From an uncultured Nitrosomonas sp. (GTDB lineage Bacteria; Pseudomonadota; Gammaproteobacteria; Burkholderiales; Nitrosomonadaceae), in NCBI GenBank assembly GCA_949281375.1, contig CASDLT010000040.1, forward strand, positions 62,001-126,000: DNA of 64,000 bases, read 5' to 3'. Each line of letters starts with the position of its first letter. The first letter of the stretch is position 1. The translations under genes were made by a program, and so were the position numbers. This document shows positions 34,823-43,922 of the stretch, piece by piece. Under the pieces are notes generated by a model that saw only the letters and a list, made by a program, of their open reading frames with translations, made no database searches and had not been told where the DNA came from.

Positions 34823-36510
34823 TGGAGACAACGCTCATCCCGGAAAATAAGCCACCGATCAACCTGAATGATCTGATCGGTGCAAGAAAAAGAGCCTTGA
34901 GTCAGGGCATTTCAGTGATTCAGGCTTTGGAAGACGCCGGCGGCTATACGCCGGATGAATTGACCCAGCAGCTCGGACAATTGTTGCACATGCCTGCGCT
35001 GGAGATGAAAACGATCCATACACTGACGCCGGCATTCGACATGTTGCCCTTTGCCGAAGCCATCATTCATGAATGTGCGTTGTTTCGTCATGAACAGCGT
35101 TATCTGCTCGCGGTCAGCAACCCCTTTTCTCATAAATTACGCGCCTGGGCGGAAGAGCGTTTCAATCTGCCGGTGGAATGGCGTATCGTGCATCCGGGTG
35201 ATTTAACCGCATTCTTTGCTCAGCAGGAAAAAACCATGCGCGCCATGGATCAGGTTCTGCACACGACCGAGCTGGACAAGATGCAAAGCGGTATTGAAGA
35301 TTTATCGCTGAAAAGTATCAACGAAGGCACCAGCCAAGTCGTCAGGCTAGTTCATTCTACGCTCTACGATGCCCATAAATCCCAGGCCAGTGACATTCAT
35401 CTGGAGATGACGGTCGGTGCGCTTTCGATCAAATACCGCATCGATGGCGTGTTGACATCGATCGGCGTGATTCAGGGCGGAGATCTGGCCGAGCAGGTAA
35501 TCTCCCGCATCAAAGTCATGTCCGAACTGGACATTGCGGAACGCCGCGTACCGCAGGATGGCCGCTTCAAGATCTCCATCCAAGGAAGGGAAATCGATTT
35601 CCGCGTCTCGATCATGCCAAGCATTTTCGGTGAAGATGCGGTATTGCGTATTCTTGATCGCCAAGCGCTGTCCGATCATATTGAAGGGTTGACGTTGAAT
35701 CAGTTAGGATTCAATGCGGCGGCCATCGCGAGCATCCGCCGGCTGAGTGCGGAACCTTATGGCATGCTGCTGGTAACTGGACCGACGGGCAGCGGCAAGA
35801 CCACATCTTTGTATGCCGCGATTTCCGAAGTCAACAAAGGCAGTGATAAGATCATTACCATCGAGGATCCGATCGAGTATCAACTGCCGGGCGTGCTGCA
35901 AATTCCCGTCAATGAGAAAAAAGGACTGACCTTTGCACGCGGCTTGCGTTCGATATTGCGGCATGATCCGGACAAGATCATGGTCGGAGAGATCCGCGAC
36001 GCCGAAACTGCGCAGATTGCGATCCAGGCCGCGCTGACCGGACATTTGGTATTCACGACCGTGCATGCCAATAACGTGTTTGACGTCATTGGCCGTTTTT
36101 CACATATGGGGGTCGATCCTTACAGTTTCGTATCGGCATTGAATGGAATTGCTGCGCAGCGGCTGGTACGCCTGTTATGCCCGCATTGTTCGGTCGACGA
36201 GCAGCCGACCGAGGAATTGCTGACGGATTCAGGAATTCCGGCCGATACCGTGAATCAATACCATTTTCGCAGTGGCAAGGGCTGCGGCCAATGCCGTGGA
36301 AGCGGCTACCGGGGCCGCAATGCGATTGCTGAAATTCTGCTCCTGAATGATGAAATTCGTGAGCTCATCGTGGCCCAGGAGCCTATACGCCGCATCAAGG
36401 AAGCCGCTCGCAACAATGGCACGCGTTTTCTGCGGGAAGCGGCGCTGGATATGGTCAAGCAAGGATTAACCAGTTTGGAGGAGGCCAACCGTGTCACGAT
36501 TGTGGCGTGA
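34822..36510 (+). CDS. gspE: Type II secretion/pilus assembly ATPase GspE
   Basis: A 562-residue hexameric ATPase. N-terminal MshEN-type domain (about 20-140), then the ATPase with Walker A GPTGSGKTT (about 320-328), Asp box (IITIEDPIEY), Walker B (KIMVGEIRDAETA) and His box (GHLVFTTVHANN). A zinc-binding module follows with CPHC and CGQC pairs. ATG 34822 is chosen because it overlaps the gspF stop; a TTG sits one codon upstream. It powers pseudopilus or pilus extension at the cytoplasmic face. Confidence 0.95.
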   Translation: METTLIPENKPPINLNDLIGARKRALSQGISVIQALEDAGGYTPDELTQQLGQLLHMPALEMKTIHTLTPAFDMLPFAEAIIHECALFRHEQRYLLAVSNPFSHKLRAWAEERFNLPVEWRIVHPGDLTAFFAQQEKTMRAMDQVLHTTELDKMQSGIEDLSLKSINEGTSQVVRLVHSTLYDAHKSQASDIHLEMTVGALSIKYRIDGVLTSIGVIQGGDLAEQVISRIKVMSELDIAERRVPQDGRFKISIQGREIDFRVSIMPSIFGEDAVLRILDRQALSDHIEGLTLNQLGFNAAAIASIRRLSAEPYGMLLVTGPTGSGKTTSLYAAISEVNKGSDKIITIEDPIEYQLPGVLQIPVNEKKGLTFARGLRSILRHDPDKIMVGEIRDAETAQIAIQAALTGHLVFTTVHANNVFDVIGRFSHMGVDPYSFVSALNGIAAQRLVRLLCPHCSVDEQPTEELLTDSGIPADTVNQYHFRSGKGCGQCRGSGYRGRNAIAEILLLNDEIRELIVAQEPIRRIKEAARNNGTRFLREAALDMVKQGLTSLEEANRVTIVA

Positions 36511-37324
36511 TCAGATTCAGGTTTTTCTTGCGCCTGAGCGGCTGGATTTAGCCCGTTTCTCGCGCGGGTTAAAACCGGTGCAAACGGCAAAGGCCACTGC
36601 GCATTGCCAGCCTTTGCAGGGTGTTGTCGCCTGGCAATCTGTCTTGCAGCAGTTGGAAAAAAATTTGACCGACGCCGCCGGTACAGAGCTGTCGATTATG
36701 TTATCGAATCACTTCGTGCGCTACGTGACGCTGCCTCCTCAGGCAGAGATCGCGAGCCCTGAAGAGGTCAAATCCTATGCTCATTTTCGCATGCGGGAAA
36801 TTTATGCTGAACGGATGGATGCCTGGGTGCTGAGCATCAGCGAATGGCATCCCATCCGGGGCGCCGTTTGCGCGGCGATTCCCAGGGTACTGATGACTCA
36901 ACTGGAAGAGATGGCGGCGCGACATCAAAGTAAACTCAAGAATATCGAGCCTTATCTGACGTCCGTCTATGATCATTGGCAAAAGCTGCTGAATGGCAAT
37001 ACGCTATACTTCACCGTGATAGAAACCGGCAGGATCTGCGTTGCCATTCTGATCAATGGAATCTGGCACAGTATCCGCAATCAGCGGATTTTAAACAGTG
37101 TCACCGATGAATTACTAGCGATATTGGATCAGGAGGCGGTTTTTCTGGGCAATAAGGAAACTGTGGAGTCTGTCTATCTATTTGCGCCCGAACATTCGCA
37201 TTTGGCCTTACCGGCTGATTGTGGCTGGAACCTCGTGTCGATCCCAACTGAACAGATACCTATTCCGGCTCACTATCCATCGGTAAATGCCGGCAATTCC
37301 GAGATTGATCAATGTCCCGCCTGA
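36491..37324 (+). CDS. PilM/GspL-N-like (MshI-like) assembly protein
   Basis: A 277-residue cytoplasmic protein with no membrane segment. Starts at GTG 36491 with a strong GGAGG site inside the gspE end (20-nt overlap). The segment LSIMLSNHFVRYVTLPPQAEIASPEEVKSYAHFRM resembles the actin-like N-terminal domain of PilM/GspL; the ATP-binding motifs are weak. The position after the ATPase and before a PilN-like gene matches the PilM-N-O-P order of type IV pilus and MSH systems. It should connect the ATPase to the inner-membrane ring. Confidence 0.65.
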   Translation: MSRLWRDQIQVFLAPERLDLARFSRGLKPVQTAKATAHCQPLQGVVAWQSVLQQLEKNLTDAAGTELSIMLSNHFVRYVTLPPQAEIASPEEVKSYAHFRMREIYAERMDAWVLSISEWHPIRGAVCAAIPRVLMTQLEEMAARHQSKLKNIEPYLTSVYDHWQKLLNGNTLYFTVIETGRICVAILINGIWHSIRNQRILNSVTDELLAILDQEAVFLGNKETVESVYLFAPEHSHLALPADCGWNLVSIPTEQIPIPAHYPSVNAGNSEIDQCPA

Positions 37325-37848
37325 AATTAAAATTTCCGTATCAGGAACAGTCAATTCCGCAGGTTGATTATGCGATATTGCTGATCGGTTTGCTGATCGT
37401 GATCGGTATTTTTATGCAATACCGGCATGTTACCGAAGAAGTCAATTACTGGAGCAGCCGGGTCGAGCGCCTCGAGAAACAACAGCAGCAGAAAAATGCG
37501 CCGCGCAACCGGTCAGCCCGTGTCAAAGAATTCAGCCAGGAAATCCGTAAAGAAATCGCGCAAGCCAACACGATTCTGGATCAACTGAATTTACCGTGGG
37601 AGTCGCTGTTTGATTCCATAGAATCCGCCTCGACTGAGCATATCGCTTTATTATCCTTGCAGCCGAATGTCGGTAATCGTACATTGCGCATCAGCGGTGA
37701 AGCCAGAAGCATGTCCGAATTGCTCGACTTTGTCGAAGCGCTGGAACGCGAAGCAGTTTTTGAGAATGTGCATTTATTGAACTATAAAATTAAGCAAGAC
37801 AATCCGCACCGCCCGATCATTTTTCTTCTGACAGCCACATGGATTTGA
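37312..37848 (+). CDS. PilN/GspL-C-like inner-membrane assembly protein
   Basis: A 178-residue protein with one N-terminal membrane helix (YAILLIGLLIVIGIFMQY) and then a coiled coil (NYWSSRVERLEKQQQQK) and a small ferredoxin-like domain with the ISGEARSMSELLDFVEALE segment typical of PilN (Fimbrial assembly PF05137). It overlaps both neighbours by 13 and 10 nt. It should form the periplasmic ring with the next protein. Confidence 0.75.
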   Translation: MSRLKLKFPYQEQSIPQVDYAILLIGLLIVIGIFMQYRHVTEEVNYWSSRVERLEKQQQQKNAPRNRSARVKEFSQEIRKEIAQANTILDQLNLPWESLFDSIESASTEHIALLSLQPNVGNRTLRISGEARSMSELLDFVEALEREAVFENVHLLNYKIKQDNPHRPIIFLLTATWI

Positions 37849-38432
37849 AACGCCTGAATACTGAAACACTGTCTGCGCAGTTGAATCAATGGTTGCCGCA
37901 GTTGCGCTGGCAAATCGGACGGCTCGGTACCCCCGGAAAGATCGGCATCGGCTTGCTCGTGGTCTCAGGTATTTATTTCTTTTCGGCGGTCGCGCCGCAG
38001 GAAACGATGTTGCAGCAACTCAAGGAGCGCGCCGAAACGTTACAGATCCAGGCTCAGAAACCCACTACGGGCGATGCCGAAGTCGGCAAAAAAATGACCG
38101 GCGATCAAGCGCTGCAGGCATTCTATGATTTCTTTCCGATGATCGACTCGTCGCCGTTCTGGATTCGTGAATTGGTGCGCATTGCGAAGAAACATAACGT
38201 GGAATTGAGCAGCAGCGAATACCGCCTGATCAATGAACAGGATGCCCGGTTGGCGCGCTATGAGATGGTATTGCCGATCCGCGGCAGTTATGCCCAGATT
38301 CGCGCTTTCATTGCCGATGCGCTCGAATCAGTGCCCGCGATAGCCATTTCCGCGATTGCAATCAAGCGCGACGTCGTGTCGTCGGATCGACTCGAACTGC
38401 GGCTCGAAATTAATCTTTTTCTGAACAAATAA
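37839..38432 (+). CDS. PilO/GspM-like inner-membrane assembly protein
   Basis: A 197-residue bitopic protein: a cytoplasmic start, one helix (IGIGLLVVSGIYFFSAV), a coiled coil (QLKERAETLQIQAQK) and a C-terminal ferredoxin-like domain with ELSSSEYRLINEQDARLARYEM and a PIRGSYAQIRAFIADALE stretch. Size, topology and position next to a PilN-like protein fit PilO/GspM. It probably heterodimerises with the PilN-like product. Confidence 0.72.
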   Translation: MDLKRLNTETLSAQLNQWLPQLRWQIGRLGTPGKIGIGLLVVSGIYFFSAVAPQETMLQQLKERAETLQIQAQKPTTGDAEVGKKMTGDQALQAFYDFFPMIDSSPFWIRELVRIAKKHNVELSSSEYRLINEQDARLARYEMVLPIRGSYAQIRAFIADALESVPAIAISAIAIKRDVVSSDRLELRLEINLFLNK

Positions 38433-38436
38433 CTCG

Positions 38437-39015
38437 ATGGATTCTGCTGAAAAGAAACGTAAACTGCTATTGGGTGGCGCGCTCCTTGCCACCTTGATCG
38501 CCGTGATTCTGGTCGAGGAAGAGCCGGATGAGGAAGGCGCAATCTCGTCTGCGGTCGAGCCGCTGCAATCCGCGAAATCAGGCAATGACCGTAACAAAGC
38601 ACAGGAAAAGAATACCGAATACCTGGACATCAGCAAGCTCGGCCAGCGAACATTCGATCCATCGGCCGGCAAGCTGTTTGTCTCCAAGAACTGGACTCCC
38701 AAAAAACCAGCCCTCACTCTGGAAGAACAGGCCGCCAAGGCCGAAGAACAACGCGCAAAAGCAGACGCGCCACCCCCCGCTCCCACCGCTCCCCCATTGC
38801 AATTCAAATACGCCGGTAAAGCGATTTCGGAAAATCAAACCTGGGTTTTTCTTTCCCGCTCAGGAGAAAATCACATCGCCAAGATCGGTGGAAAAGTGAC
38901 TGATCAATATCGACTGGACGCCATCAATGACACAGCAATCACCTTGACCTATTTGCCGCTGAATATCAAACAAACCCTCACCATCACTAACAAATTGGCA
39001 GGAAATATCCAATGA
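38437..39015 (+). CDS. GspC/PilP-like periplasmic connector protein
   Basis: A 192-residue protein: one N-terminal helix (LLLGGALLATLIAVILV), an acidic and Pro-rich linker (PPPAPTAPP, about 110-120) and a small C-terminal beta domain (PPLQFKYAGKAISENQTWVFL to the end) of the PilP/GspC homology-region type. Such proteins bridge the inner-membrane ring and the secretin. The stop overlaps the secretin start (ATGA). Confidence 0.7.
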   Translation: MDSAEKKRKLLLGGALLATLIAVILVEEEPDEEGAISSAVEPLQSAKSGNDRNKAQEKNTEYLDISKLGQRTFDPSAGKLFVSKNWTPKKPALTLEEQAAKAEEQRAKADAPPPAPTAPPLQFKYAGKAISENQTWVFLSRSGENHIAKIGGKVTDQYRLDAINDTAITLTYLPLNIKQTLTITNKLAGNIQ

Positions 39016-41330
39016 AAAGCTGGAAAATCATTGTTCTGAGCATATTGCTCGCGATAACGACCGGATGTGCAATCAATAACCGGACTTTCGGCACTCGAAA
39101 TATGGCATTTGATGACGGGCAGAAGCTAATTGCTGCGGGAAAATTTGAAAGTGGTTTGGAAAAACTCGAACAAGCTGCGCGTGAAGAACCTGAAAATCAG
39201 GAGATTCGCACTGTATTGATCCGGTTGCGAGAGGAAGTACTCAGTAAAATTCTCCTTGAAGCAGATAGTCAGCGCTTCTCTGGTAATTTGGATCAGTCAG
39301 AAAAACAATATCAACGTATCCTAAATGTTTATCCTTTTCATGAGCGTGCCAAGGAAGGCTTGGAGGCATTGCAATTAGAACGCCGTCATATCGCTGCTGT
39401 TAATTCTGCTAGGGAATTATTGGCAAAAAATGATTTAAGTAGTGCAGAAGCCCTTGTACGTGCGGTATTGCAAGAAAATCCTCAGCAATCTCATGCCCGG
39501 CAACTGATCACAGAAATCAATTCTCAATTGTCGCGTCCCGAGGTTACACATCTAGCACTGGAATCTGCTTTCAAAAAATCAGTCACGATGGAATTCAAGG
39601 ATACCGATCTTAAGTCAGTGTTTGAATTGATGGCGCGAACTGCAGGCATTAATTTTGTGTTCGACAAGGATATACGCCAAGACACCAAGATTTCGATATT
39701 TGTGAAGAATAACACCATTGAGGATATTCTCAAGCTGATCCTGACAACCAATCAGATGGCGTACAAAGTGCTGAACAATAATTCGTTGTTGATTTATCCG
39801 AATACACCGGCCAAGCAGAAAGATTATCAGGAACTGGTTGTGCGCAGCTTTCAGATAGCTTATACCGATGTGAAGCAAATGGTTGCGATGGTCAGAGGTA
39901 TCGTCAAAGCCAAGGATATATATGTCAATGAACAACTCAATCTTTTTGTGATGCGAGATACACTCGAAGCCATCAGATTGACGGAGCGACTGGTAACATT
40001 GAATGATTTGGCCGAACCTGAAGTTATGTTGGATGTGGCTGTTCTCGAAGTAACACGTAATAACAATTTTCTTGTGGGGCCGAAATTTCCTCAATCTGTG
40101 ACATTCAGCGGCTTAACCAGTGCAGCACCAGGGGCAGGTGCGATAACAGATATTGCAAGCCAGGCCATACTGAATCAAATTGGTTCTCAGAATTTAGGTC
40201 TTAAGAGTTTCGTCATTAGTAATCAGGCCGTGATTGATTTTGCCCAGAGCGTTACTAATGCAGATATATTGGCAAATCCCAGAATACGAGTAAGTAATAA
40301 AGAAAAAGCAAAAATTCACATTGGAACTAAACAGCCAGTATTTACGGCGAATGTTCAACCAGGGGTTAATTCAATCGTTACATCAACCCCAACGTTCATC
40401 GATGTTGGTATTAAGTTGGATGTAGAGCCACGAATTGGTTTGAATGATGATGTTACGATGAAAGTGACTCTTGAAGTTAGTAGCATAACTGGTGAAGTTT
40501 CCGGTCCTTCTGCAGGAGGTGCAACGCCCCCAAAAGCCCCCATACTAGGAACACGAAATACTGAGACTATGTTGACTTTAAAAGACGGAGAAACGCAGGT
40601 AATAGCAGGACTTATCCAAAATAACGATAAGCGAGCAGTAAATGGTCTCGCAGGCTTATTAAACATTCCTGGTTTGGATAGATTGACATCAAGTCAAAAG
40701 GTGGATAGAGAAAAAACGGAGGTTATACTATTAATTACTCCTCGAATTATCCGCAATCTTCCCAAACGAAATAACTTCGAAAGCGAATACCACTTCGGTA
40801 CCGCCAGTGAAGCCGGTAAGTTACCTGTTAAAATCGACAAAACCAAAGCGCAATCGCTGGCGATTACTCCGGGTGGTGTAGGCCAGGCTTCTGCACGAGG
40901 GGGGGCTAACCCGTTCGCAGCGCAGGTTGACGAAGATGCTCCGAATCCATTCGCGAGAGCAGCCGCGGCATCGGCATCGTCGACGCCGTCCTTGACGCTG
41001 CAGGCGCCGACCAATGTCGGACTGGATAAGGAGTTTTCGGTCAATGTCCGTTTGGTTGGCGCGAAAGCCACGACCAATACAGAGCTTCAGTTCAGTTACG
41101 ATTCCGGTTCATTCGAACTGCTGGATGGCGGGCCTAAGTCCGGTTCGCGCAGCATACGCCTGGGCAAGGATCAGATTGCCGGACTGGCGACGCAATTGCG
41201 CTTCAAAGTCATCGCCACTGCGGCCGGTACTGGGGAGGTCAGTATCCAAAGCGCTAACGGGGAAGATATTGAACATGGCGATGCGGTCGATGTCACATTG
41301 CCGCCACCGGCCACGATCAATTTTAAATGA
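39012..41330 (+). CDS. gspD: Secretin GspD-like with TPR head and cohesin tail
   Basis: A 772-residue outer-membrane channel protein. The N-terminus has a lipoprotein-like signal (ILLAITTGC). TPR-like repeats occupy about 30-170, an STN/N0-type domain (MEFKDTDLKSVFELMARTAGINFVFDK) about 190-260, an N1-type domain to about 350, and the secretin core about 340-600 with the conserved LGTRNTETMLTLKDGETQVIAGL region. A linker and a cohesin-like beta domain (about 655-772, SLTLQAPTNVGLDKEFSVNVRLVG) close the protein. This architecture is common in beta-proteobacterial secretins. The DNA from about 39.1 to 40.75 kb is markedly AT-richer than the rest of the gene. Confidence 0.9.
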   Translation: MKSWKIIVLSILLAITTGCAINNRTFGTRNMAFDDGQKLIAAGKFESGLEKLEQAAREEPENQEIRTVLIRLREEVLSKILLEADSQRFSGNLDQSEKQYQRILNVYPFHERAKEGLEALQLERRHIAAVNSARELLAKNDLSSAEALVRAVLQENPQQSHARQLITEINSQLSRPEVTHLALESAFKKSVTMEFKDTDLKSVFELMARTAGINFVFDKDIRQDTKISIFVKNNTIEDILKLILTTNQMAYKVLNNNSLLIYPNTPAKQKDYQELVVRSFQIAYTDVKQMVAMVRGIVKAKDIYVNEQLNLFVMRDTLEAIRLTERLVTLNDLAEPEVMLDVAVLEVTRNNNFLVGPKFPQSVTFSGLTSAAPGAGAITDIASQAILNQIGSQNLGLKSFVISNQAVIDFAQSVTNADILANPRIRVSNKEKAKIHIGTKQPVFTANVQPGVNSIVTSTPTFIDVGIKLDVEPRIGLNDDVTMKVTLEVSSITGEVSGPSAGGATPPKAPILGTRNTETMLTLKDGETQVIAGLIQNNDKRAVNGLAGLLNIPGLDRLTSSQKVDREKTEVILLITPRIIRNLPKRNNFESEYHFGTASEAGKLPVKIDKTKAQSLAITPGGVGQASARGGANPFAAQVDEDAPNPFARAAAASASSTPSLTLQAPTNVGLDKEFSVNVRLVGAKATTNTELQFSYDSGSFELLDGGPKSGSRSIRLGKDQIAGLATQLRFKVIATAAGTGEVSIQSANGEDIEHGDAVDVTLPPPATINFK

Positions 41331-41839
41331 TGGCTTCGTTTCGATGGATGAAACGGCATCGAGGATTCACGCTGATCGAATTGATGATCGTGGTCGCCAT
41401 CATGGCAATTCTGGCTACCGCAGCGTTACCATTCCGCGAAATGATGGTCAAGCGTGAAAAGGAGCAGGAATTGCGCACCGCGCTGCGGCAGATCAGAACA
41501 GCCATCGACGCTTATAAACAGGCAGCGGACGATGGCCGCGTCGCCAAAAAAGCCGATGAAACCGGTTATCCGCCCCGGTTGGAAGAGTTATTCATCGGCG
41601 TACCCGATATCAAAAGCACCGACAAGAAAGTCATTTATTTTCTGCGCCGCCTGCCGCGGGATCCGATGTTCGTCGAGCCAGATCTCGTTGGCGCTACAGT
41701 CACGCCTGCTGTCGATACCTGGGGGAAACGCAGTTATGAAAGCCCTTTTGACAGCCCCAAGGCAGGCGATGACGTGTATGACGTCTTTTCCATGTCCGAA
41801 ACCATCGGTTTGAATGGCATTCCGTACCGGGAGTGGTAG
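41327..41839 (+). CDS. Pseudopilin (GspG/H-like)
   Basis: A 170-residue type IV pilin-like protein. Cleavage motif RG|FTLIELMIVVAIMAILATAALP with Glu5 present, then a long helix (MMVKREKEQELRTALRQIRTAIDAYKQAADDG) and a C-terminal domain ending PYREW. ATG 41327 and 41330 are tandem and overlap the gspD stop. It and the next two genes encode the minor or accessory pseudopilins of the apparatus. Confidence 0.88.
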   Translation: MMASFRWMKRHRGFTLIELMIVVAIMAILATAALPFREMMVKREKEQELRTALRQIRTAIDAYKQAADDGRVAKKADETGYPPRLEELFIGVPDIKSTDKKVIYFLRRLPRDPMFVEPDLVGATVTPAVDTWGKRSYESPFDSPKAGDDVYDVFSMSETIGLNGIPYREW

Positions 41840-41844
41840 AGTTT

Positions 41845-42228
41845 ATGAGCAAAGAGTGGCGGCAGAAAGGTTTCACGCTCATCGAGTTGTTGGTGGTCAT
41901 GGCGATTATTGCAACGTTATTGACCATCGTCGCGCCGCGTTATTTCAATTCCCTGGAGAAAGCCAAAGAATCCGTGCTGCGGCAGGATCTGGGCATCATG
42001 CGCAATGCCATCGATCAATTTTATTCGGATTTCGGTAAATATCCGCTCGATCTGCAGGAACTGGTTGACAAAGGCTATATGCGCAACCTGCCAACGGATC
42101 CTTTTACCGAACGAAAGGATAGCTGGGTCGAAGTGCCTCCCAAGAATCTGACTGAGGCCGGCGTCTACGATGTGCACAGCGGTTACAATGGACGGGCGTC
42201 AGACGGTACGTTCTATGAAGAATGGTAA
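41845..42228 (+). CDS. Pseudopilin (GspG-like)
   Basis: A 127-residue type IV pilin-like protein. Cleavage motif KG|FTLIELLVVMAIIATLLTIVAP with Glu5, helix (SLEKAKESVLRQDLGIMRNAIDQFYSDFGKYP) and a short C-terminal domain with LQELVDKGYMRNLPTDPF and an ending FYEEW. ATG 41845 is preferred to a GTG four codons upstream. It resembles major pseudopilins more than minor ones. Confidence 0.88.
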   Translation: MSKEWRQKGFTLIELLVVMAIIATLLTIVAPRYFNSLEKAKESVLRQDLGIMRNAIDQFYSDFGKYPLDLQELVDKGYMRNLPTDPFTERKDSWVEVPPKNLTEAGVYDVHSGYNGRASDGTFYEEW

Positions 42229-43228
42229 TAGCCCGTATTCGTCATTGATTAGCACTCCTGCGCATTCACAACAGGGTTTCGTGTATCTATGGGCATTGTT
42301 TTCGGTGGTGCTGGCGGGAGTGGCCATGGCTGGCGCCGGGCAGATGTGGCAGGTGAAATCCCAACGGGACAAGGAGGCGGAATTGCTATTCATCGGCGAA
42401 GAATTCCGCAAAGCGATCATGTCCTATCACAACGCCAACAAACAGTATCCAAGTACGCTGGAAGATTTGCTGAAGGACAGCCGTTCGATCAACATTAAAC
42501 GCCATTTGCGCAAGATATACGTCGATCCGATGACCAACACCACTGACTGGGGTCTGGTGGACGAACCGCCGCCGGCGACAACGGCTGCGACTTCGAAAGC
42601 TGATTCGGCACAAAGTAAAGGTTCAACCAGCGGCAGTGGCGGAACCTCATCCAGTAGCTCGAATTCTACCGCAGGTACCGGCAGCGCCAACTCATCGGCA
42701 ACCAATCCCAATCCATCGTCCGCGCTCAATCAAACCGGCAGTACCGGGCAGAATACGGCGACGGGTCAAACCTCGGCGACAAATCCAGGTTCGAATGTTG
42801 GCACGACCCCCGACAGCAAACCGCCCACCACCAGCAGTTCAGGCATGAGTTCCAGCATAGGCACGAAAATCACCGGCGTTTACAGCTTATCCGAAAGGAA
42901 ACCGATCAAGAAAGACCGCTTTCCGGAACAATATGCCAAATTCAAAGAGGCATTGAATTACCGCGACTGGCAATTCGTCTATAAGCCGGGTGCCGGCACA
43001 TCGGACAAGAGCGGAACAGGGAGTGGATCCTCTGCTTCTTCGCCAAAATCTGGTGGTGCAGCAGCAAACTCGCCATTTTCGCCATCAACATCGCCATCTT
43101 CCGGCAGGGGATCGTCATCGTCACCGGGCGCATCGACTGGTACTTCGCCATTTGGCTCGCCTTCTCAGCCTTCGGCGCCCGGAGGCGGCGCCAGCTCGCC
43201 GTTTGGATCTTCTTCGAATGATGATTGA
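42215..43228 (+). CDS. Atypical pseudopilin-like protein with long Ser/Gly-rich tail
   Basis: A 337-residue protein; ATG 42215 overlaps the previous gene by 14 nt. The N-terminal QQGFVYLWALFSVVLAGVAMAG has the Gly-Phe of a prepilin site and a hydrophobic helix, but no Glu at mature position 5 (Leu is there). The following segment (KDKEAELLFIGEEFRKAIMSYHNANKQYP in spirit, with core EEFRKAIMSYH) is pilin-like. From about 125 on, two long Ser/Gly/Thr/Pro-rich low-complexity stretches surround a small conserved block (GTKITGVYSLSERKPIKKDRF to DWQFVYKP). Lack of Glu5 is a feature of GspK-type tip pseudopilins, so a tip role is possible. Confidence 0.65.
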   Translation: MKNGNSPYSSLISTPAHSQQGFVYLWALFSVVLAGVAMAGAGQMWQVKSQRDKEAELLFIGEEFRKAIMSYHNANKQYPSTLEDLLKDSRSINIKRHLRKIYVDPMTNTTDWGLVDEPPPATTAATSKADSAQSKGSTSGSGGTSSSSSNSTAGTGSANSSATNPNPSSALNQTGSTGQNTATGQTSATNPGSNVGTTPDSKPPTTSSSGMSSSIGTKITGVYSLSERKPIKKDRFPEQYAKFKEALNYRDWQFVYKPGAGTSDKSGTGSGSSASSPKSGGAAANSPFSPSTSPSSGRGSSSSPGASTGTSPFGSPSQPSAPGGGASSPFGSSSNDD

Positions 43229-43270
43229 TCAACGCTTAAACAGGGCTGCGCTGGATGGATTTTTACCCGC

Positions 43271-43289
43271 ACCTGTCTGAGGTTTTTTT
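43271..43289 (+). terminator. Weak terminator-like element after the pilus operon
   Basis: A 4-bp stem ACCT/AGGT with a 5-nt loop runs directly into seven T. The stem is short, so this is only a candidate end for the operon, 42 nt after the last stop. Confidence 0.25.
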
Positions 43290-43309
43290 GACGCTACAAG
43301 TTCAGGAAA

Positions 43310-43819
43310 TCAGCGCTGGCTGAGCTTACTGTCGAGATATTCGACCTTTACCTTGCCAATACCATGCAAGCCGATTTTTTTTGCCGCACCATGCGACAAA
43401 TCGATCAGCCTGCCTTTCTTGAAAGGCCCGCGGTCGTTGACGACGACATCGACATGGCGGCCATTGTGCAAATTGGTCACTCTCACCCTTGAAGGTAACG
43501 GTAAGGTTTTATGCGCAGCGGTCAAACCCTGCGGAGCGAAGCGGGTGCCCATCGCGGTGCGGTTGCCTGATTCCGAGCCATACCATGATGCCGTGCCCGT
43601 TTCGCGGTATCCCGCGGCTGTCGACAGCGGCACATAGGTGACGCCGCGGACGGTGTAAGGTCGATTATAAGCGGCCTTGGCGCTGGGTGCCTGATTGCCC
43701 GAAGTCGGTGCGCGGGAGGGAGGATCGGAGAACATCGAAGCGCAACCGCCCAGCAGTCCCAGGATCAGTATCATAATGCCCAATGACTTGCCAGAGATTG
43801 ATCGTGGTTGCGGCAACAT
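43310..43819 (-). CDS. rlpA: RlpA-like septal lipoprotein (DPBB domain)
   Basis: A 169-residue lipoprotein. Signal peptide ending in the lipobox LLGGCAS (Cys26) and then a double-psi beta-barrel domain with the family motifs ETGTASWYGSESGNRTAMG, FAPQGLTAAHKTLPLPS, VRVTNLHNGRHVDVVVNDRGPF (core VNDRGPF) and IDLSHGAAKKIG. The C-terminal SPOR domain of longer RlpA proteins is missing. RlpA cleaves denuded peptidoglycan glycans during septation. It is convergent with the pilus operon. Confidence 0.92.
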   Translation of the reverse strand: MLPQPRSISGKSLGIMILILGLLGGCASMFSDPPSRAPTSGNQAPSAKAAYNRPYTVRGVTYVPLSTAAGYRETGTASWYGSESGNRTAMGTRFAPQGLTAAHKTLPLPSRVRVTNLHNGRHVDVVVNDRGPFKKGRLIDLSHGAAKKIGLHGIGKVKVEYLDSKLSQR

Positions 43820-43922
43820 TCCGGATATTCATAGTCTATTGATAGATTGAATGGATTATAACCGGAAATAATCCTTCAAGAATGACTTGCTTCAGTAAAA
43901 GAAACATTGCGATAGGTTGTGG

